A DNA stretch of 64,000 nucleotides from Candidatus Thiodubiliella endoseptemdiera. Its GTDB lineage: Bacteria > Pseudomonadota > Gammaproteobacteria > PS1 > Pseudothioglobaceae. The notes under the pieces were generated by a model. That model was not told the DNA's origin. It worked only from the letters and a program-made list of their open reading frames with translations, and did not search any database. The translations under genes were made by a program, and so were the position numbers. Each line of letters begins with the position of its first letter. Position 1 is the first letter of the stretch. This document shows positions 48,567-59,694 of the stretch, piece by piece. The DNA is taken from positions 1,178,001 to 1,242,000 of the forward strand of contig JACCHT010000001.1 in the NCBI GenBank assembly GCA_013416635.1. Direction: 5' to 3'.

Positions 48567-50018
48567 TTACCCATATTTTTCGTCGCCGACACGCAAAATT
48601 TTCATTAGGTTGGTGCCACCAGATTTGTCACTGTGCATGCCTTTGGTTAACACTACTAAATCTCCTTCTTCTACAATGTTTTTTTCTGTCAATATTTCAA
48701 TCACTTTAGCGTTGACTTTTTCCCAATCTAAAGCTGACATTTTTTCAATACCACAAGGATAAACGCCACGATAAAGCGTTGTCTTACGCAAAGTAGCCAC
48801 TTTGTCGCTCATCGCATAAATGGAAATATTAGAGCTGATACGCGACATCCATAATGGGGTTTTTCCGCTATCAGTCAACGCCACCACAACTTTAACGCCC
48901 AAGTGATTGGCTGCATACATTGTGCTCATGGCAATGGTTTCATCAACAAACTCAAAGCCTTCGTGCAAACGGTGATGGGATACTTTTGCTGTTGGGCTCT
49001 TTTCCGTTTCCACGCAAACATCATGCATCGTTCTGACAGCATTCGCAGGATAATCTCCTGCCGCTGTTTCTGCAGATAACATCACCGCATCTGTGCCATC
49101 AAGCACTGCGTTGGCAACATCAAATATTTCTGCACGAGTTGGAATTGGACTGTGAATCATAGACTCTAACATCTGCGTTGCTGTAATCACCGCACGGTCA
49201 TAAGAGCGTGCTAATTTAATCAGGCGTTTTTGCTGTGCTGGTAACTGTGGATCGCCAATTTCAACGCCCAAATCACCTCGTGCCACCATAATGCCAGCTG
49301 ACTCTTTAATAATGTCGGTAATAACTTCCTCTGCCAAAGCTTCAGCGCGTTCAATTTTTGAAATAACACCTGCATCAGATCCCGCTGCCTTCAATAATTT
49401 CTTAGTTAAGCGCACATCGTCGCCACTCACTGGGAATGATAACGCCACATAGTCTGCCTTAGCTTTTGCTGCTGTTAGGATATCTTTTTTATCTTTTTCA
49501 GTTAGCGCATCGGCTGATAAACCACCGCCACGCAAGTTAATGCCTTTCTTGTCTGATAATTCACCGCCTTGGGTAACTACGGTGTTGATTTTATTACCTT
49601 CAACACTCAGCACTTCCAAAACAACCTTGCCATCATCTAACAATAAAATATTACCTGTTTTAACATCTTGCGGTAAAGTTTTATAAGCAATACCGACTGA
49701 CTCTTGAGTGCCCATTGACTCATCTTGATCTGCATCTAACGCAAATTTATCGCCATTTTCTAACTGGATTTTCATCTCGTCTTGAAAGCGGGCAATACGA
49801 ATTTTAGGTCCTTGTAAGTCCATTAAAACACCAACATAAGTGTTGTTTGCATGCGCCCAATCACGCACTGCTTTAACGCGACCTAAATGCTCTTCTTGCG
49901 AACCGTGCGAAAAATTAATACGCACGACATTAGCACCCGCCTCTAAAACGCTTTCTAAAACGCCAGGTTTGTCCGTTGCTGGGCCAAGTGTTGCTAATAT
50001 TTTGGTTCTTCTAGGCAA
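48567..50018 (-). CDS. pyk: Pyruvate kinase
   Basis: 483 residues; MPRRTKILATLGPATDKPGV start, VRINFSHGSQEEH, LMDLQGPKIRI, the active-site block GIMVARGDLGVEIG, TATQMLESMIHSPIPTRAEI and SAETAAGDYP. Transfers phosphate from PEP to ADP. It lies 3 bp downstream of pgk and upstream of fba, in a tkt-gap-nuclease-pgk-pyk-fba run on one strand. Confidence 0.96.
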   Translation of the reverse strand: MPRRTKILATLGPATDKPGVLESVLEAGANVVRINFSHGSQEEHLGRVKAVRDWAHANNTYVGVLMDLQGPKIRIARFQDEMKIQLENGDKFALDADQDESMGTQESVGIAYKTLPQDVKTGNILLLDDGKVVLEVLSVEGNKINTVVTQGGELSDKKGINLRGGGLSADALTEKDKKDILTAAKAKADYVALSFPVSGDDVRLTKKLLKAAGSDAGVISKIERAEALAEEVITDIIKESAGIMVARGDLGVEIGDPQLPAQQKRLIKLARSYDRAVITATQMLESMIHSPIPTRAEIFDVANAVLDGTDAVMLSAETAAGDYPANAVRTMHDVCVETEKSPTAKVSHHRLHEGFEFVDETIAMSTMYAANHLGVKVVVALTDSGKTPLWMSRISSNISIYAMSDKVATLRKTTLYRGVYPCGIEKMSALDWEKVNAKVIEILTEKNIVEEGDLVVLTKGMHSDKSGGTNLMKILRVGDEKYG

Positions 50019-50021
50019 GAA

Positions 50022-51182
50022 TTACTCCGCTGCTCTTTGTTCTAAGATTTCTACTGCAGGTAATTTTTTACCTTCTAAAAATTCTAAAAACGCGCCACCG
50101 CCAGTAGAGATGTAACTGATTTTGTCTTCAATATTATACTTATCAACTGCTGCTAGCGTATCACCACCGCCTGCAATTGAGAAAGCCTTTGATTCAGCGA
50201 TTGCTGTTGCTACCGTTTTGGTGCCATCAGAAAATTGATCAAATTCAAATACGCCGACTGGACCGTTCCAAACAATGGTCCCTGCATTTTTCATAATTTC
50301 AGCCAACTCTTCTGCAGAATTTGGACCAATATCAAAAATCATATCATCATCCATCACTTCTGAGGATGCCTTTGTCGTTGCCTCCGCTGTTTCAGAGAAT
50401 TCCTTGCCACAAACGACATCTGTTGGCACTGGGATTTCACAGTCTTCCATCAACTTTTTAGCGGTTGGGATTAAATCATTTTCACATAATGATTTACCAA
50501 CATTATGCCCTTGTGCTGCAATAAAAGTATTAGCAATACCGCCACCAACAACTAACTGGTCAACAATTTTGGAAAGGGAATCAAGTACGGTTAATTTTGT
50601 TGACACTTTAGAGCCACCCACAATCGCTACCATCGGACGCTTAGGATTGTCTAATGCTTTACCTAGCGCTTCAAGCTCGCCCGATAATAATGGACCAGAA
50701 CAAGCAATGGGTGCATATTTGGCAACGCCATGCGTTGAAGCCTGTGCACGATGTGCAGTGCCGAACGCATCCATCGCAAAAATATCACATGTCGCCGCCA
50801 TGCGTTTAGATAAATCATCGTCGTTTGCCATTTCACCGTTATTAAAACGCACATTTTCGCATAGCACCACTTCGCCGTCATTCATTTCAATGCCGTCTAG
50901 CCACTCTTTTTCTAAACGCACAGTAACACCTAATAACTCGGTTAAACGGTCAGCCACAGGTTGCAGTGTAAATTCCTCGCTATACTCACCCTCAGTTGGG
51001 CGACCACGGTGCGACATTAACATCACTTTGGCACCTTGCTTCATTGCCATTTCAATGGTTGGCAATGATGCCTTAATGCGTTTATCACTGGTTACTACAC
51101 CCTCTTTGATGGGTACATTAAGATCTTGACGAATCAATACTTTCTTGCCATTCAAGTCTAACGCTTCTAATTTTATAATCAT
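50022..51182 (-). CDS. pgk: Phosphoglycerate kinase
   Basis: 386 residues; [61 protein letters not shown] and [11 protein letters not shown]. Interconverts 1,3-bisphosphoglycerate and 3-phosphoglycerate in glycolysis and carbon fixation. The start overlaps the stop of the nuclease gene by 4 bp, and pyk follows after 3 bp. Confidence 0.97.
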   Translation of the reverse strand: MIIKLEALDLNGKKVLIRQDLNVPIKEGVVTSDKRIKASLPTIEMAMKQGAKVMLMSHRGRPTEGEYSEEFTLQPVADRLTELLGVTVRLEKEWLDGIEMNDGEVVLCENVRFNNGEMANDDDLSKRMAATCDIFAMDAFGTAHRAQASTHGVAKYAPIACSGPLLSGELEALGKALDNPKRPMVAIVGGSKVSTKLTVLDSLSKIVDQLVVGGGIANTFIAAQGHNVGKSLCENDLIPTAKKLMEDCEIPVPTDVVCGKEFSETAEATTKASSEVMDDDMIFDIGPNSAEELAEIMKNAGTIVWNGPVGVFEFDQFSDGTKTVATAIAESKAFSIAGGGDTLAAVDKYNIEDKISYISTGGGAFLEFLEGKKLPAVEILEQRAAE

Positions 51183-52006
51183 TGATTAATATTCCATATT
51201 CGTTCAACATATTCGGGGTTTGTAATAAAGGGGTTGGATTTCCCTTGTATTGCCGTAATTTGATCGTTGCGTTTTTTCTCTTTATCACTTACAGGATCAT
51301 TTTCATGCCATCTAAGCAACATCTCTTGCGCCCATGGTGTAAAGTTATCCCCTTCTAACATAGGCGATGACCAATTTTTTACTCTGTCATAATAAGCCGT
51401 TACCAAATAAAAGTAGCCTCTAGCAAGGTCTCCTTTAAACTCATCAACTGGCTCAAAAACCTTGCCTTTTATCAGTTTGTTTTCTGCTCGACCTAAATAA
51501 GATCCGTTAGTAGATTGCTTGTAAGTACCTTTTTGAGTTATGTCAACTTCTGCATAAGGGTAATTAGCACGCATATTATTCACAAATCCATCTGTGGGAT
51601 ATATATGAAACAAGTCCCTAGCCATTGGTTTGCCTAAACCACCTCCCCACCAAGCTTTTGGAAAGGAATGCTCTCTGTTATAACATTCGTCTTCATGTTT
51701 ATAAACACCACACTGATCGGTAAAAAATTTATAAACATAAGCCATTGGTGGTTTATTCTTATCATTATATGAATAAATATCAAACACTTCATCCGCATGA
51801 CCTGGTAATGGATCGGTTGCTTTAAATGCCTTCCATACCTGTTTATAACTGATAACCTTGTGGTCTTTTATTTGTTCAAACAACCTTTCCCTTAACGATT
51901 CAACCGGTTTTTGATTGTCTTTTACATTCTCAGTAGTATCTGAAAAGCCACATGAGGTTATGCTCAGCGTAAGTACCACACCACACAATAAAATAAACTT
52001 TTTCAT
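51179..52006 (-). CDS. Endonuclease I family DNase, predicted lipoprotein
   Basis: 275 residues. N-terminus [20 protein letters not shown] has a lipobox (SITSC), so the protein is probably membrane-anchored in the periplasm. The nuclease motif [15 protein letters not shown] with [20 protein letters not shown] is the His-Me finger of the Endonuclease_1 (EndA/Vvn) family, which degrades extracellular or periplasmic DNA. It is wedged between gap (4 bp) and pgk (4-bp overlap), an unusual place. All catalytic residues are present. Confidence 0.88.
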   Translation of the reverse strand: MKKFILLCGVVLTLSITSCGFSDTTENVKDNQKPVESLRERLFEQIKDHKVISYKQVWKAFKATDPLPGHADEVFDIYSYNDKNKPPMAYVYKFFTDQCGVYKHEDECYNREHSFPKAWWGGGLGKPMARDLFHIYPTDGFVNNMRANYPYAEVDITQKGTYKQSTNGSYLGRAENKLIKGKVFEPVDEFKGDLARGYFYLVTAYYDRVKNWSSPMLEGDNFTPWAQEMLLRWHENDPVSDKEKKRNDQITAIQGKSNPFITNPEYVERIWNINQ

Positions 52007-52010
52007 CGGC

Positions 52011-53006
52011 TTAAGCGATATGTTTAACTAAACGAAGCATGTTACAAGTATAACCATACTCATTATCATACCAAGAGACCAACTTCACAAAAGTGCCATC
52101 AAGTGCAATACCCGCATTGGCATCAAAAATTGAAGAAGCACTAACACCACGGAAATCAGAGGATACAACCATATCTTCTGTATATTGCAAAGTGCCTTTC
52201 ATTGTGGTTTCTGCTGTTGCTTTAATGGTTGCACAAATCTCTTCATAAGTAACGCTTTTATCTAATTCACAAGTTAAATCAACCACCGAAACATCCACTG
52301 AAGGGATACGGAAAGCCATACCTGTCAATTTGCCATTCAATTCTGGCAACACAACACCAACTGCCTTAGCCGCACCTGTTGAGGAAGGAATGATATTCTC
52401 AAATACGGCACGACCGCCTCTCCAATCTTTCATTGAAGGACCATCAACCGTTTTCTGTGTTGCTGTTGAGGCGTGAACAGTTGTCATTAAGCCTCGTTTC
52501 AATCCCCAGTTGTCATTGACAATTTTAGCGATTGGCGCTAAACAGTTGGTGGTGCAAGACGCAGCCGAAACGATTGTCTGACCATCGTAAGAATCGTGGT
52601 TAACGCCATAAACAAACATAGGTGTACCATCTTTAGCAGGTGCGGATTGCACCACTTTCTTAGCACCCGCATCAATATGTGCTTGACAAGATTCTGTGGT
52701 TAGGAAGAAACCTGTGCAGTCAATCGCAATATCTACATCAATATCGCCCCACTTAAGATCAGCAGGATTGCGTTCAGCAGAAAGACGAATCTGCTTACCA
52801 TCAATAATAAAATTGTCGCCCTCGACAGCAATATCGCCGTCAAAACGACCTTGTGCCGTATCATACTTAAGCATATATGCCAAATAATCGTTTTCTAATA
52901 AGTCGTTAATACCGACTACTTCCAATTCAGGAAAATCCTTTTTAATTGCACGGAAAACCATGCGACCAATACGACCAAAGCCGTTAATACCTACTCTTAC
53001 TGTCAT
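52011..53006 (-). CDS. gap: Glyceraldehyde-3-phosphate dehydrogenase
   Basis: 331 residues; [16 protein letters not shown] (NAD site), the catalytic [52 protein letters not shown] and [12 protein letters not shown]. Reversible oxidation/phosphorylation of glyceraldehyde-3-phosphate. Ribosome-binding AGGAGAAAGTAA precedes the ATG. Follows tkt by 29 bp. Confidence 0.97.
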   Translation of the reverse strand: MTVRVGINGFGRIGRMVFRAIKKDFPELEVVGINDLLENDYLAYMLKYDTAQGRFDGDIAVEGDNFIIDGKQIRLSAERNPADLKWGDIDVDIAIDCTGFFLTTESCQAHIDAGAKKVVQSAPAKDGTPMFVYGVNHDSYDGQTIVSAASCTTNCLAPIAKIVNDNWGLKRGLMTTVHASTATQKTVDGPSMKDWRGGRAVFENIIPSSTGAAKAVGVVLPELNGKLTGMAFRIPSVDVSVVDLTCELDKSVTYEEICATIKATAETTMKGTLQYTEDMVVSSDFRGVSASSIFDANAGIALDGTFVKLVSWYDNEYGYTCNMLRLVKHIA

Positions 53007-53035
53007 TTTACTTTCTCCTATTTATTTTTTTAAAA

Positions 53036-55020
53036 TTATGCTAAAACTTCATTAACCGTTTTGACAACATTATCCACTGTGAAACCGAATTCTTTAAACA
53101 ATTGATCTGCTGGTGCACTTTCACCAAAACTGGTCATACAAACCAAGCCACCGTCCAAACCAACATACTTATACCAACCATCACCCACACCTGCTTCAAT
53201 TGCCACGCGCTTAACGCCAGCAGTCAATACAGACTCTTTATAGGCTTGATCTTGTGCATCAAATGCATCTGTTGAAGGCATTGAAACCACCCTCACTTTC
53301 TTATCGGTCATCGCATTGGCACTGTCAATTGCCAAGCCCACTTCTGACCCTGTTGAAATGAGAATAATATCTGCCTTGCCATCACAATCTTGCAACACAT
53401 ACCCTCCTTTTTCAATGTTTTTCACTTGTTCTGCCGTTCTTGGCATAGGGGTTAATGCTTGTCTTGAAAAGACTAACGCTGTCGGTGCATCATGACGAAG
53501 CATTGCCATTTTCCAAGAAACTGCAGATTCAATTGCATCACAGCCTCTCCAAGTTTGAAAACCAGGAATCATTCTAACCGTTGCCAATTGCTCAACTGGT
53601 TGATGCGTTGGACCATCTTCGCCCAAGCCGATAGAGTCATGCGTATAAACATAAATCGTGCCAATTTTCATCAATGCTGACATACGCAACGCATTGCGCA
53701 TAAATTCCATAAACATAAAGAATGTGGCACCATACACCTTAAAACCACCGTGTAAAACCATACCATTCATCATATGTGCCATACCAAATTCACGCACACC
53801 CCATGAAAGATAATTGCCTTTTGCATTTTCTTTATTGACTTTCACCGTGCCTGACCAGTTGGTCAAATTAGAGCCAGTTAAATCGGCAGAACCACCAAAC
53901 ATCTCTGGTAATAATGGCCCCATTGCTTCAATCGCTGCTTGCGATGCTTGACGAGAGGCAATTTTTGGCATTTGCTCTTGTGTCTTAGCAATAAAAGCAT
54001 CCATTTCAACTTCAAAGTTCGCTGGTAAATCCCCTGCCATACGACGAATAAACTCAGCCGCTTCAGTCGGAAATTCTGCTTTATAAGCAGCAAATTTATC
54101 ATCCCAAGCCGCTTCATCCGTCGCCCCTTGTGCTTTGTGATCCCAACCTGCATAAACCTCATCAGGTATTTCAAACGGTGCATGTGTCCAGCCCAATTGT
54201 TTGCGTGTTGCCGCAATTTCATCATCACCTAAAGGTGCACCATGACAATCGTGCGTCCCCGCAAGATTGGGTGAACCAAAACCAATCGTGGTCTTGCAAC
54301 AAATTAAACTGGGCTTGTCTGTAACGGCTTTTGCTTCTTCAATGGCTTTACCAATTGCCTGGGCATCATGTCCATCAACCGCAACCACATGCCAATCATA
54401 AGATTTGAAACGCCCTGGAACGCCTTTTTCCATCCAATCACCAATATGCCCGTCGATTGAAATATCGTTATCATCCCAAAACGCCATCAATTTACCCAAA
54501 CCTAATGTCCCAGCCATTGCACAAGATTCGTGCGATAAGCCTTCCATTAAACAACCATCCCCATAAAGACAAAGGTATTATGGTCAACAATCTGATGTCC
54601 CGGTTTATTAAACTGTGCCGCTAAAGTGCGTTCTGCAATTGCCATACCGACCGCATTAGTAATCCCCTGACCTAATGGACCAGTTGTTGTTTCGATACCG
54701 TCTGCATACCCATATTCTGGATGTCCCGCTGTTTTAGAGTGTAATTGACGGAAGCCTTTAATATCGTCCATTGTCAAATCAAAACCCGACAAATGCAACA
54801 ATGAATACATCAACATTGACCCATGTCCATTAGACAAAACAAAACGGTCTCGATCCGCCCAGTTAGAATTCGTAGGATTAAACTTTAGATGGTCATTCCA
54901 AAGCACTTCGGCAATATCTGCCATGCCCATTGGGGCGCCTGGGTGTCCTGAGTTGGCTTTCTGAACCGCATCCATACTTAAAGCGCGGATGGCATTTGCT
55001 AAATTTCTGCGTGATGACAT
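53036..55020 (-). pseudogene. tkt: Transketolase, single frameshift
   Basis: Thiamine-diphosphate enzyme of the pentose phosphate and Calvin cycles. N-terminal frame starts [20 protein letters not shown], with [19 protein letters not shown] and [16 protein letters not shown]. The frame stops at 54547 because ATGGGGATGG lacks one G of MGDG; the second frame continues [20 protein letters not shown], then [29 protein letters not shown] and [20 protein letters not shown]. Total about 660 residues is normal. The homopolymer context suggests a sequencing error. Confidence 0.93.
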
Positions 55021-55176
55021 ATTAAATTTCCTTGAACAAAAATTAAACAATTATACGCAAAAAATTTCTAATTATCAACCCCCTCACAAACGCTTGCGCT
55101 ATCAATAAATAACCTATTTTATATCTTATATAACTGTTTACTACTCTAAAAAATCCAACACATAGCCCCTTTTCCG

Positions 55177-55203
55177 CCCTGACAAGGTTCGACCTTGTCA
55201 GGG
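55177..55203. terminator. Perfect 12-bp hairpin upstream of tkt
   Basis: CCCTGACAAGGT and ACCTTGTCAGGG around TCG. No long T-run follows, so it may be a terminator for the tRNA side, or a palindromic repeat. Confidence 0.5.
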
Positions 55204-55323
55204 GTGATGATGGTGTATTGGAATGCTTATCTAAGAATGAGGGCATTATGCCGTAAAAACTGTTTTGGTGGTTTTTTGTTGGGACGAAAAAAAAGGCTAC
55301 CTTTCGATAACCTTTTTAATGTA

Positions 55324-55399
55324 TGGTGCCGAAGGCCGGACTCGAACTGGCGACCTACTGATTACAAATCAGTTGCACTGCCAACTGTGCTACTTCGGC
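55324..55399 (-). tRNA. tRNA-Thr (TGT)
   Basis: 76 nt with encoded CCA. Acceptor GCCGAAG/CTTCGGC, anticodon arm CTGAT-TTGTAAT-ATCAG with anticodon TGT, T arm GCCAGTTCGAGTCCGGC. Cloverleaf complete. Confidence 0.96.
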
Positions 55400-55455
55400 G
55401 TGAAACGAGAGATTATACAATCTTATGGGAGGTAGATTGGATAAATTCTCAAATA

Positions 55456-55532
55456 TGGTGGTTATAGGTGGACTTGAACCACCGACCCCAGCATTATGAA
55501 TGCTGTGCTCTAACCAGCTGAGCTACATAACC
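55456..55532 (-). tRNA. tRNA-Met (CAT), probably elongator
   Basis: 77 nt with encoded CCA. Acceptor GGTTATG/TATAACC, anticodon arm CAGCA-TTCATAA-TGCTG, T arm GGTGGTTCAAGTCCACC. No initiator features (first pair is G-C). A lysidine-type Ile2 tRNA also has CAT, but the AGCACA...GGGGTC pattern favours elongator Met. Confidence 0.9.
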
Positions 55533-55606
55533 ATACAGAGGGGTATTATCCAAGCTTTGTTAAAAAAGTCAATAGGTTAAGGCTTTATTATTTAAAATTG
55601 GGGGCT

Positions 55607-56206
55607 ATGAAGAGACTAAATGTTGCGTTGACGGGTGGGATTGCTTGTGGAAAATCACGGTTTGGGGGTTTTTTGGAGGGGTTGGGTGCGCAGGTTATTC
55701 GTTTGGATGATTTGTCTGCTGAGGTAACTGGGGCTGGGTCTTCGGGGCTGGCGGCATTGGTTGAGGCGTTTGGTGTGCGGGTTGTTAATCGGGCGGGTGG
55801 GTTGAATCGGGCGGTGTTGCGTGATATTTTGCTGGCTTGTCAGGCGGATAGGCGGGTGATTGAGGGGATTTTGCATCCGCGGATATTAGCAGAGATGAGG
55901 AGATTGCAACAACACTCGCAAAAACGCGTGGTGGTGGTGGAGGTGCCGTTGCTTTTTGAGCAGGGGTTGGAGGGGTTATTTGATAGGGTTGTTGTGGTTG
56001 TTTGCGGGGGCGGGAAACAACGGGAGAGATTGAGAAAACGCACAGGGGTGGATGAAGATACTGCGCAAAGGCTGATTGCGATGCAGATGAATCAACGGCA
56101 ACGATTAAGGGCGACTGAACGGGTGGGAGGTAGTGTTATTAAGAATAATGGAGGGATTGAGGATTTACAGCATCAGGCACAGGCGTTTTATAAGGGGCTG
56201 GGTTGA
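55607..56206 (+). CDS. coaE: Dephospho-CoA kinase CoaE
   Basis: 199 residues from MKRLNVALTGGIACGKSRFG; the ATG at 55607 follows a GGGGG tract and is preferred to a TTG nine bases upstream. P-loop GGIACGKS, RLDDLSAEV, ILHPRI and VVEVPLLFEQGLEGLFDRVV are CoaE blocks. It phosphorylates the 3' hydroxyl of dephospho-CoA. The gene is strikingly G-rich (runs of GGTGGGTTG, GGGGGTTTTTTGG) compared with neighbours. The usual second motif Arg (RLxxR) appears as RERLRKR. It converges on phoR with a 19-bp overlap. Confidence 0.9.
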   Translation: MKRLNVALTGGIACGKSRFGGFLEGLGAQVIRLDDLSAEVTGAGSSGLAALVEAFGVRVVNRAGGLNRAVLRDILLACQADRRVIEGILHPRILAEMRRLQQHSQKRVVVVEVPLLFEQGLEGLFDRVVVVVCGGGKQRERLRKRTGVDEDTAQRLIAMQMNQRQRLRATERVGGSVIKNNGGIEDLQHQAQAFYKGLG

Positions 56207-57465
56207 CTAAGGTTAAAACGCACTGTGAATGTTGAGCCGATACCTACTTTGCTGTTGATGCTTAATGTGGCGTTGTGGCGTTGAGCAATGTGGTTCACAA
56301 TGGCTAATCCTAGCCCTGTTCCGCCTTGCTCTTTAGACCTGCCTTTGTCGGCTCGATAGAATCTTTGGGTTAAGTGGGCTAAATGTTTGTGTGGGATACC
56401 TGCGCCAAAATCTTGCACCTCAAAGCACAATTTATCCTTGTCCTTATACCATCTGGTGATGATTTTTGTGTGTTTTTGGGTATAAAATATTGCGTTTTGT
56501 ATGAGATTGGTGCATAGGCTAATTATTTCTGTTTCGATACCGATTATGATTTCATTGGTGTTAATTTCTATGATGACTTGTCGGTTTAAGTCTTGGCAGA
56601 TGTGGTTGATAAGCTTTGCCATATTGATGTTTGTGCTGATGTCTTGGATGTCGTTGGTGCTTTCTAGGCGTGAAAGTGTGAGTAAATCTTCAATGATATT
56701 TTGCATTCGTTCGACTTGTTCGTATGCGGTGTTAATTGGGCTGGATAGGGATTGCGGTAAACTTTTATCTTCTTTGATTATCTCCAAATAGCCTGAGATG
56801 ACTGTTAGCGGGGTGCGTAATTCGTGAGAAGCGTTGGAGATAAAACTTTTACGCATTTCTAGCGTTCTGTTTCTTTGGGTGATGTCGCGTGCTATCAATA
56901 ATTTCGAGTCTACACCGAGGGTAATTAGCTTTAATAATAACTGTACGGATGAGTCTTTGGGTGATTCTATTTCAATTTCATTGCTGCGGTCGTTGGAATG
57001 TAATAATTTGTATAATTTGGGTGAGCGGATTAAATGGTTAATACGCTGTCCTTTATCATTTTTAACAATATTGAGTAAAGCACTTGATTCTTTATTACTC
57101 CATTCAACTGCATTGCTTTGATCAAGCACAATAGCAGCGTAGGGGAAACCTTTTAAAATACTTTGCGAGCGTTTTAATAAAGCGTTTAGTCTTTTCTTCC
57201 TGTTATTGCTTTTATTTTTATCTTGTAATACTTGGTAGTTAATTTTGTCCCATATTCCATCACTGTCTGGCACATTGTTTTGACGGGTTCCGTTAATTAT
57301 CCAAATGTAGAACTGATAAATTCTGTAATACATCCAGATAATATAGCCAAATAAACTTAACGCTATACTGATTAGCCAAGCACCTGTGAGTAAGCCACCC
57401 AGTAGTATTGCAAGTATAGCAAGAGTTATGTGCCATTTTTCAATAGACAAAATGGCGGGTTTCAT
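56188..57465 (-). CDS. phoR: Phosphate-regulon sensor kinase PhoR
   Basis: 425 residues: two membrane segments (LAILAILLGGLLTGAWLISI region), PAS-like LKGFPYAAIVLDQSNAVEWS, H box ISNASHELRTPLTVI, N box CTNLIQNAIFYT, G1 VQDFGAGIP and G2 EQGGTGLGLAIVN. Phosphorylates PhoB when phosphate is scarce. Overlaps phoB by 4 bp. Last gene of the pho-pst cluster. Confidence 0.94.
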   Translation of the reverse strand: MKPAILSIEKWHITLAILAILLGGLLTGAWLISIALSLFGYIIWMYYRIYQFYIWIINGTRQNNVPDSDGIWDKINYQVLQDKNKSNNRKKRLNALLKRSQSILKGFPYAAIVLDQSNAVEWSNKESSALLNIVKNDKGQRINHLIRSPKLYKLLHSNDRSNEIEIESPKDSSVQLLLKLITLGVDSKLLIARDITQRNRTLEMRKSFISNASHELRTPLTVISGYLEIIKEDKSLPQSLSSPINTAYEQVERMQNIIEDLLTLSRLESTNDIQDISTNINMAKLINHICQDLNRQVIIEINTNEIIIGIETEIISLCTNLIQNAIFYTQKHTKIITRWYKDKDKLCFEVQDFGAGIPHKHLAHLTQRFYRADKGRSKEQGGTGLGLAIVNHIAQRHNATLSINSKVGIGSTFTVRFNLSQPSPL

Positions 57466-58154
57466 AGAGTTATATCAGGGCTAAATCGATAGCCTATATT
57501 GCGGACAGTTTGGATGTGTTTGTCTGACTTATGGGGTTTTAATACTTTTCTTAGTCTTAAGATGTGGACATCGACAGTGCGTTCGTCTATGGCGATAAAC
57601 CTTCCCCAAACTTCATCAAGCAACTGGGAGCGACCAAACACCCTGTTTTTATTTTTCATTAAAAAATGTAGTAACCGAAACTCGGTAGCGCCAACGGCAA
57701 TATTCTCACCGCTAATAGTTAATAATTGTTGCACTGGATTTATAGTAATGTTGTCAATAATGAGCTCGTCATTTGCGGTAAGCCCTTGTGATCTGCGTAA
57801 TAAAGAGCGAATGCGTGCATCTAATTCTTTTAATAATACAGGTTTGGTCATATAGTCGTCGGCACCCATATCAAAGCCTTTAACCTTGTCTTCTTCGCTG
57901 GATTTTGCGGTTAACATTATTATTGGCAAATACTGAAAGCCCTCAAACTTTCTAATCTTGCCAATCAACTGAGTGCCGTCAACATCTGGCAACATCCAAT
58001 CTAGTAAAACTAAATCTATGTCATTATCGCTCAATAGACTTATTGCTTTGGCGCCTGTGTTGGCTTTGAGTGTTTTGTATCGCTTGGATTGAAGTGATGT
58101 GCTAAGCATTTCTAATATTGCTTTATCGTCTTCAACAATTAATATGGTTGCCAT
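57462..58154 (-). CDS. phoB: Phosphate-regulon response regulator PhoB
   Basis: 230 residues: receiver domain with ILIVEDDKAI, phospho-acceptor Asp52 in LVLLDWMLPDVDG, MLTAKSSEED; winged-helix domain with EFRLLHFLMKNKNRVFGRSQ and RTVDVHILRLRKVLKPH. It binds the Pho boxes found at 62541 and 63811. Sits 5 bp after phoU. Confidence 0.96.
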   Translation of the reverse strand: MATILIVEDDKAILEMLSTSLQSKRYKTLKANTGAKAISLLSDNDIDLVLLDWMLPDVDGTQLIGKIRKFEGFQYLPIIMLTAKSSEEDKVKGFDMGADDYMTKPVLLKELDARIRSLLRRSQGLTANDELIIDNITINPVQQLLTISGENIAVGATEFRLLHFLMKNKNRVFGRSQLLDEVWGRFIAIDERTVDVHILRLRKVLKPHKSDKHIQTVRNIGYRFSPDITL

Positions 58155-58159
58155 AATCT

Positions 58160-58840
58160 TTACTCTCGCTCAATATGGCGAATATCCTGCCCCTTAACTA
58201 AATAAACGACATACTCGCAAATATTTTGAGAATGGTCGCCGATTCTCTCTAGTGCTCTTGCACACCAAATAACATGTAGCATAGTTTTAATATTACGGGA
58301 ATTTTCCATCATATGTGTTACTAATATTCTAGAAATTCGGTTAAACTCTTCGTCAATTTGTTTGTCAGTTTCAGCGATTTTGATTGCCTGTTTTACATCC
58401 ATTCTGGCAAAAGCATCGAGTGCATCTCGTAAAATAGTGACAACCTTATTCCCCAATCCAGAGAGTTCAGCATACATGTTAATGTCATCTTTCATAGCGG
58501 TTAGTTTTTGGGTGTAACGGCCAATTTTTTCTGCCTCATCGCCAATACGCTCAAGGTCTGTGATAAGCTTAATAATTGCAATAATAAGTCTAAGATCGCC
58601 AGCAGCAGGCTGTCTTTTAGCAATAAGTTGGGCACAGTTCTCATCAATCTCTACTTCAATTTTATTAATTTTATAGTCTGACTCTGCAACTTCTTTTGCC
58701 AACTCATTATTTTGTTCAATCAGGGCATTAATGGCCTTTTCTACTTGGTCTTCAACTAGCCCTCCCATATTTAGAACTTTACTTTTAACACCCTCTAACT
58801 CTTGGTTATACTGTTGTGAAATATGTTGTTGTGTTTCCAT
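58160..58840 (-). CDS. phoU: Phosphate signalling protein PhoU
   Basis: 226 residues, all-helical, with paired PhoU motifs: VLNMGGLVEDQVEKAINALI, DLRLIIAIIKLITDLERIGD-type and its repeat CARALERIGDHSQNICEYVV. The E(R/K)IGDxxxxI repeats bind metal clusters. Couples the Pst transporter to PhoR. AGGAGG precedes the ATG. Confidence 0.96.
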   Translation of the reverse strand: METQQHISQQYNQELEGVKSKVLNMGGLVEDQVEKAINALIEQNNELAKEVAESDYKINKIEVEIDENCAQLIAKRQPAAGDLRLIIAIIKLITDLERIGDEAEKIGRYTQKLTAMKDDINMYAELSGLGNKVVTILRDALDAFARMDVKQAIKIAETDKQIDEEFNRISRILVTHMMENSRNIKTMLHVIWCARALERIGDHSQNICEYVVYLVKGQDIRHIERE

Positions 58841-58857
58841 AAATAGCCTCCTAATTA

Positions 58858-59685
58858 TTATCCAAATCTGCCAGTGATATAGTTTTCAGTTAATTGATGT
58901 TCTGGATTGGTAAAAACGGTATTGGTATCATTCACCTCAACCAAATAACCCAAGTGAAAATAAGCGGTTCTTTGTGATACCCTAGCCGCCTGTTGCATAG
59001 AATGTGTAACGATTGCAATGGTATATTTCTTACTTAAATCAATCATTAGTTCTTCAATAACAGCGGTGGCAATCGGGTCAAGTGCAGAGGTTGGTTCATC
59101 CATTAAAATAACCTCTGGGTCAATGGCAATTGTTCTGGCAATGCATAATCGTTGCTGTTGCCCGCCAGAAAGTCCAGTGCCTGGCTTATGCAATGAATCT
59201 TTAACCTCTTTAAAAAGGCCCGCTCGAATTAAACTTTTCTCTACCAACTCATCAAGCTCAATCTTACTACTTGCTAGCCCATGTAATTTTGCCCCATAGG
59301 CGACATTGTCATAAATAGATTTTGGGAATGGATTTGGTTTTTGAAAAACCATTCCGACCCGTGCACGCAGCAAAACAGGGTCCTGTTGTTTGTGATAAAC
59401 ATCTTCATCGTCTAACTTAATATCACCGCTTATACGACAATCTTGAATGGTGTCATTCATACGATTAAGACATCGTAAAAAAGTGGATTTCCCACATCCA
59501 GATGGACCAATCATAGCGATAATCTGATTTTTCCCAATATCTATATTCGCATCAAATATGGCTTGTTTTTCGCCATAAAAAACATCCACATTACGAGTAG
59601 AAAATTTTGCATTATCAATAAAAGGCTTGCCAACAGTTTTATCAATTTCTATATCAAATTCTTCACGCTTTTCCATATTTATCAT
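58858..59685 (-). CDS. pstB: Phosphate ABC transporter ATPase PstB
   Basis: 275 residues; Walker [17 protein letters not shown]-loop [20 protein letters not shown], signature [15 protein letters not shown], Walker [17 protein letters not shown], switch [15 protein letters not shown]. Energises phosphate import with PstAC. Start may be the [13 protein letters not shown] or the second one two codons on. 9 bp from pstA, 17 bp from phoU. Confidence 0.96.
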   Translation of the reverse strand: MINMEKREEFDIEIDKTVGKPFIDNAKFSTRNVDVFYGEKQAIFDANIDIGKNQIIAMIGPSGCGKSTFLRCLNRMNDTIQDCRISGDIKLDDEDVYHKQQDPVLLRARVGMVFQKPNPFPKSIYDNVAYGAKLHGLASSKIELDELVEKSLIRAGLFKEVKDSLHKPGTGLSGGQQQRLCIARTIAIDPEVILMDEPTSALDPIATAVIEELMIDLSKKYTIAIVTHSMQQAARVSQRTAYFHLGYLVEVNDTNTVFTNPEHQLTENYITGRFG

Positions 59686-59694
59686 AATTTTATT

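Noticed and set aside
50275-51129. A 284-codon plus-strand frame opposite pgk
   Set aside because: It is the antisense shadow of a clearly conserved pgk; no ribosome-binding site or family match.
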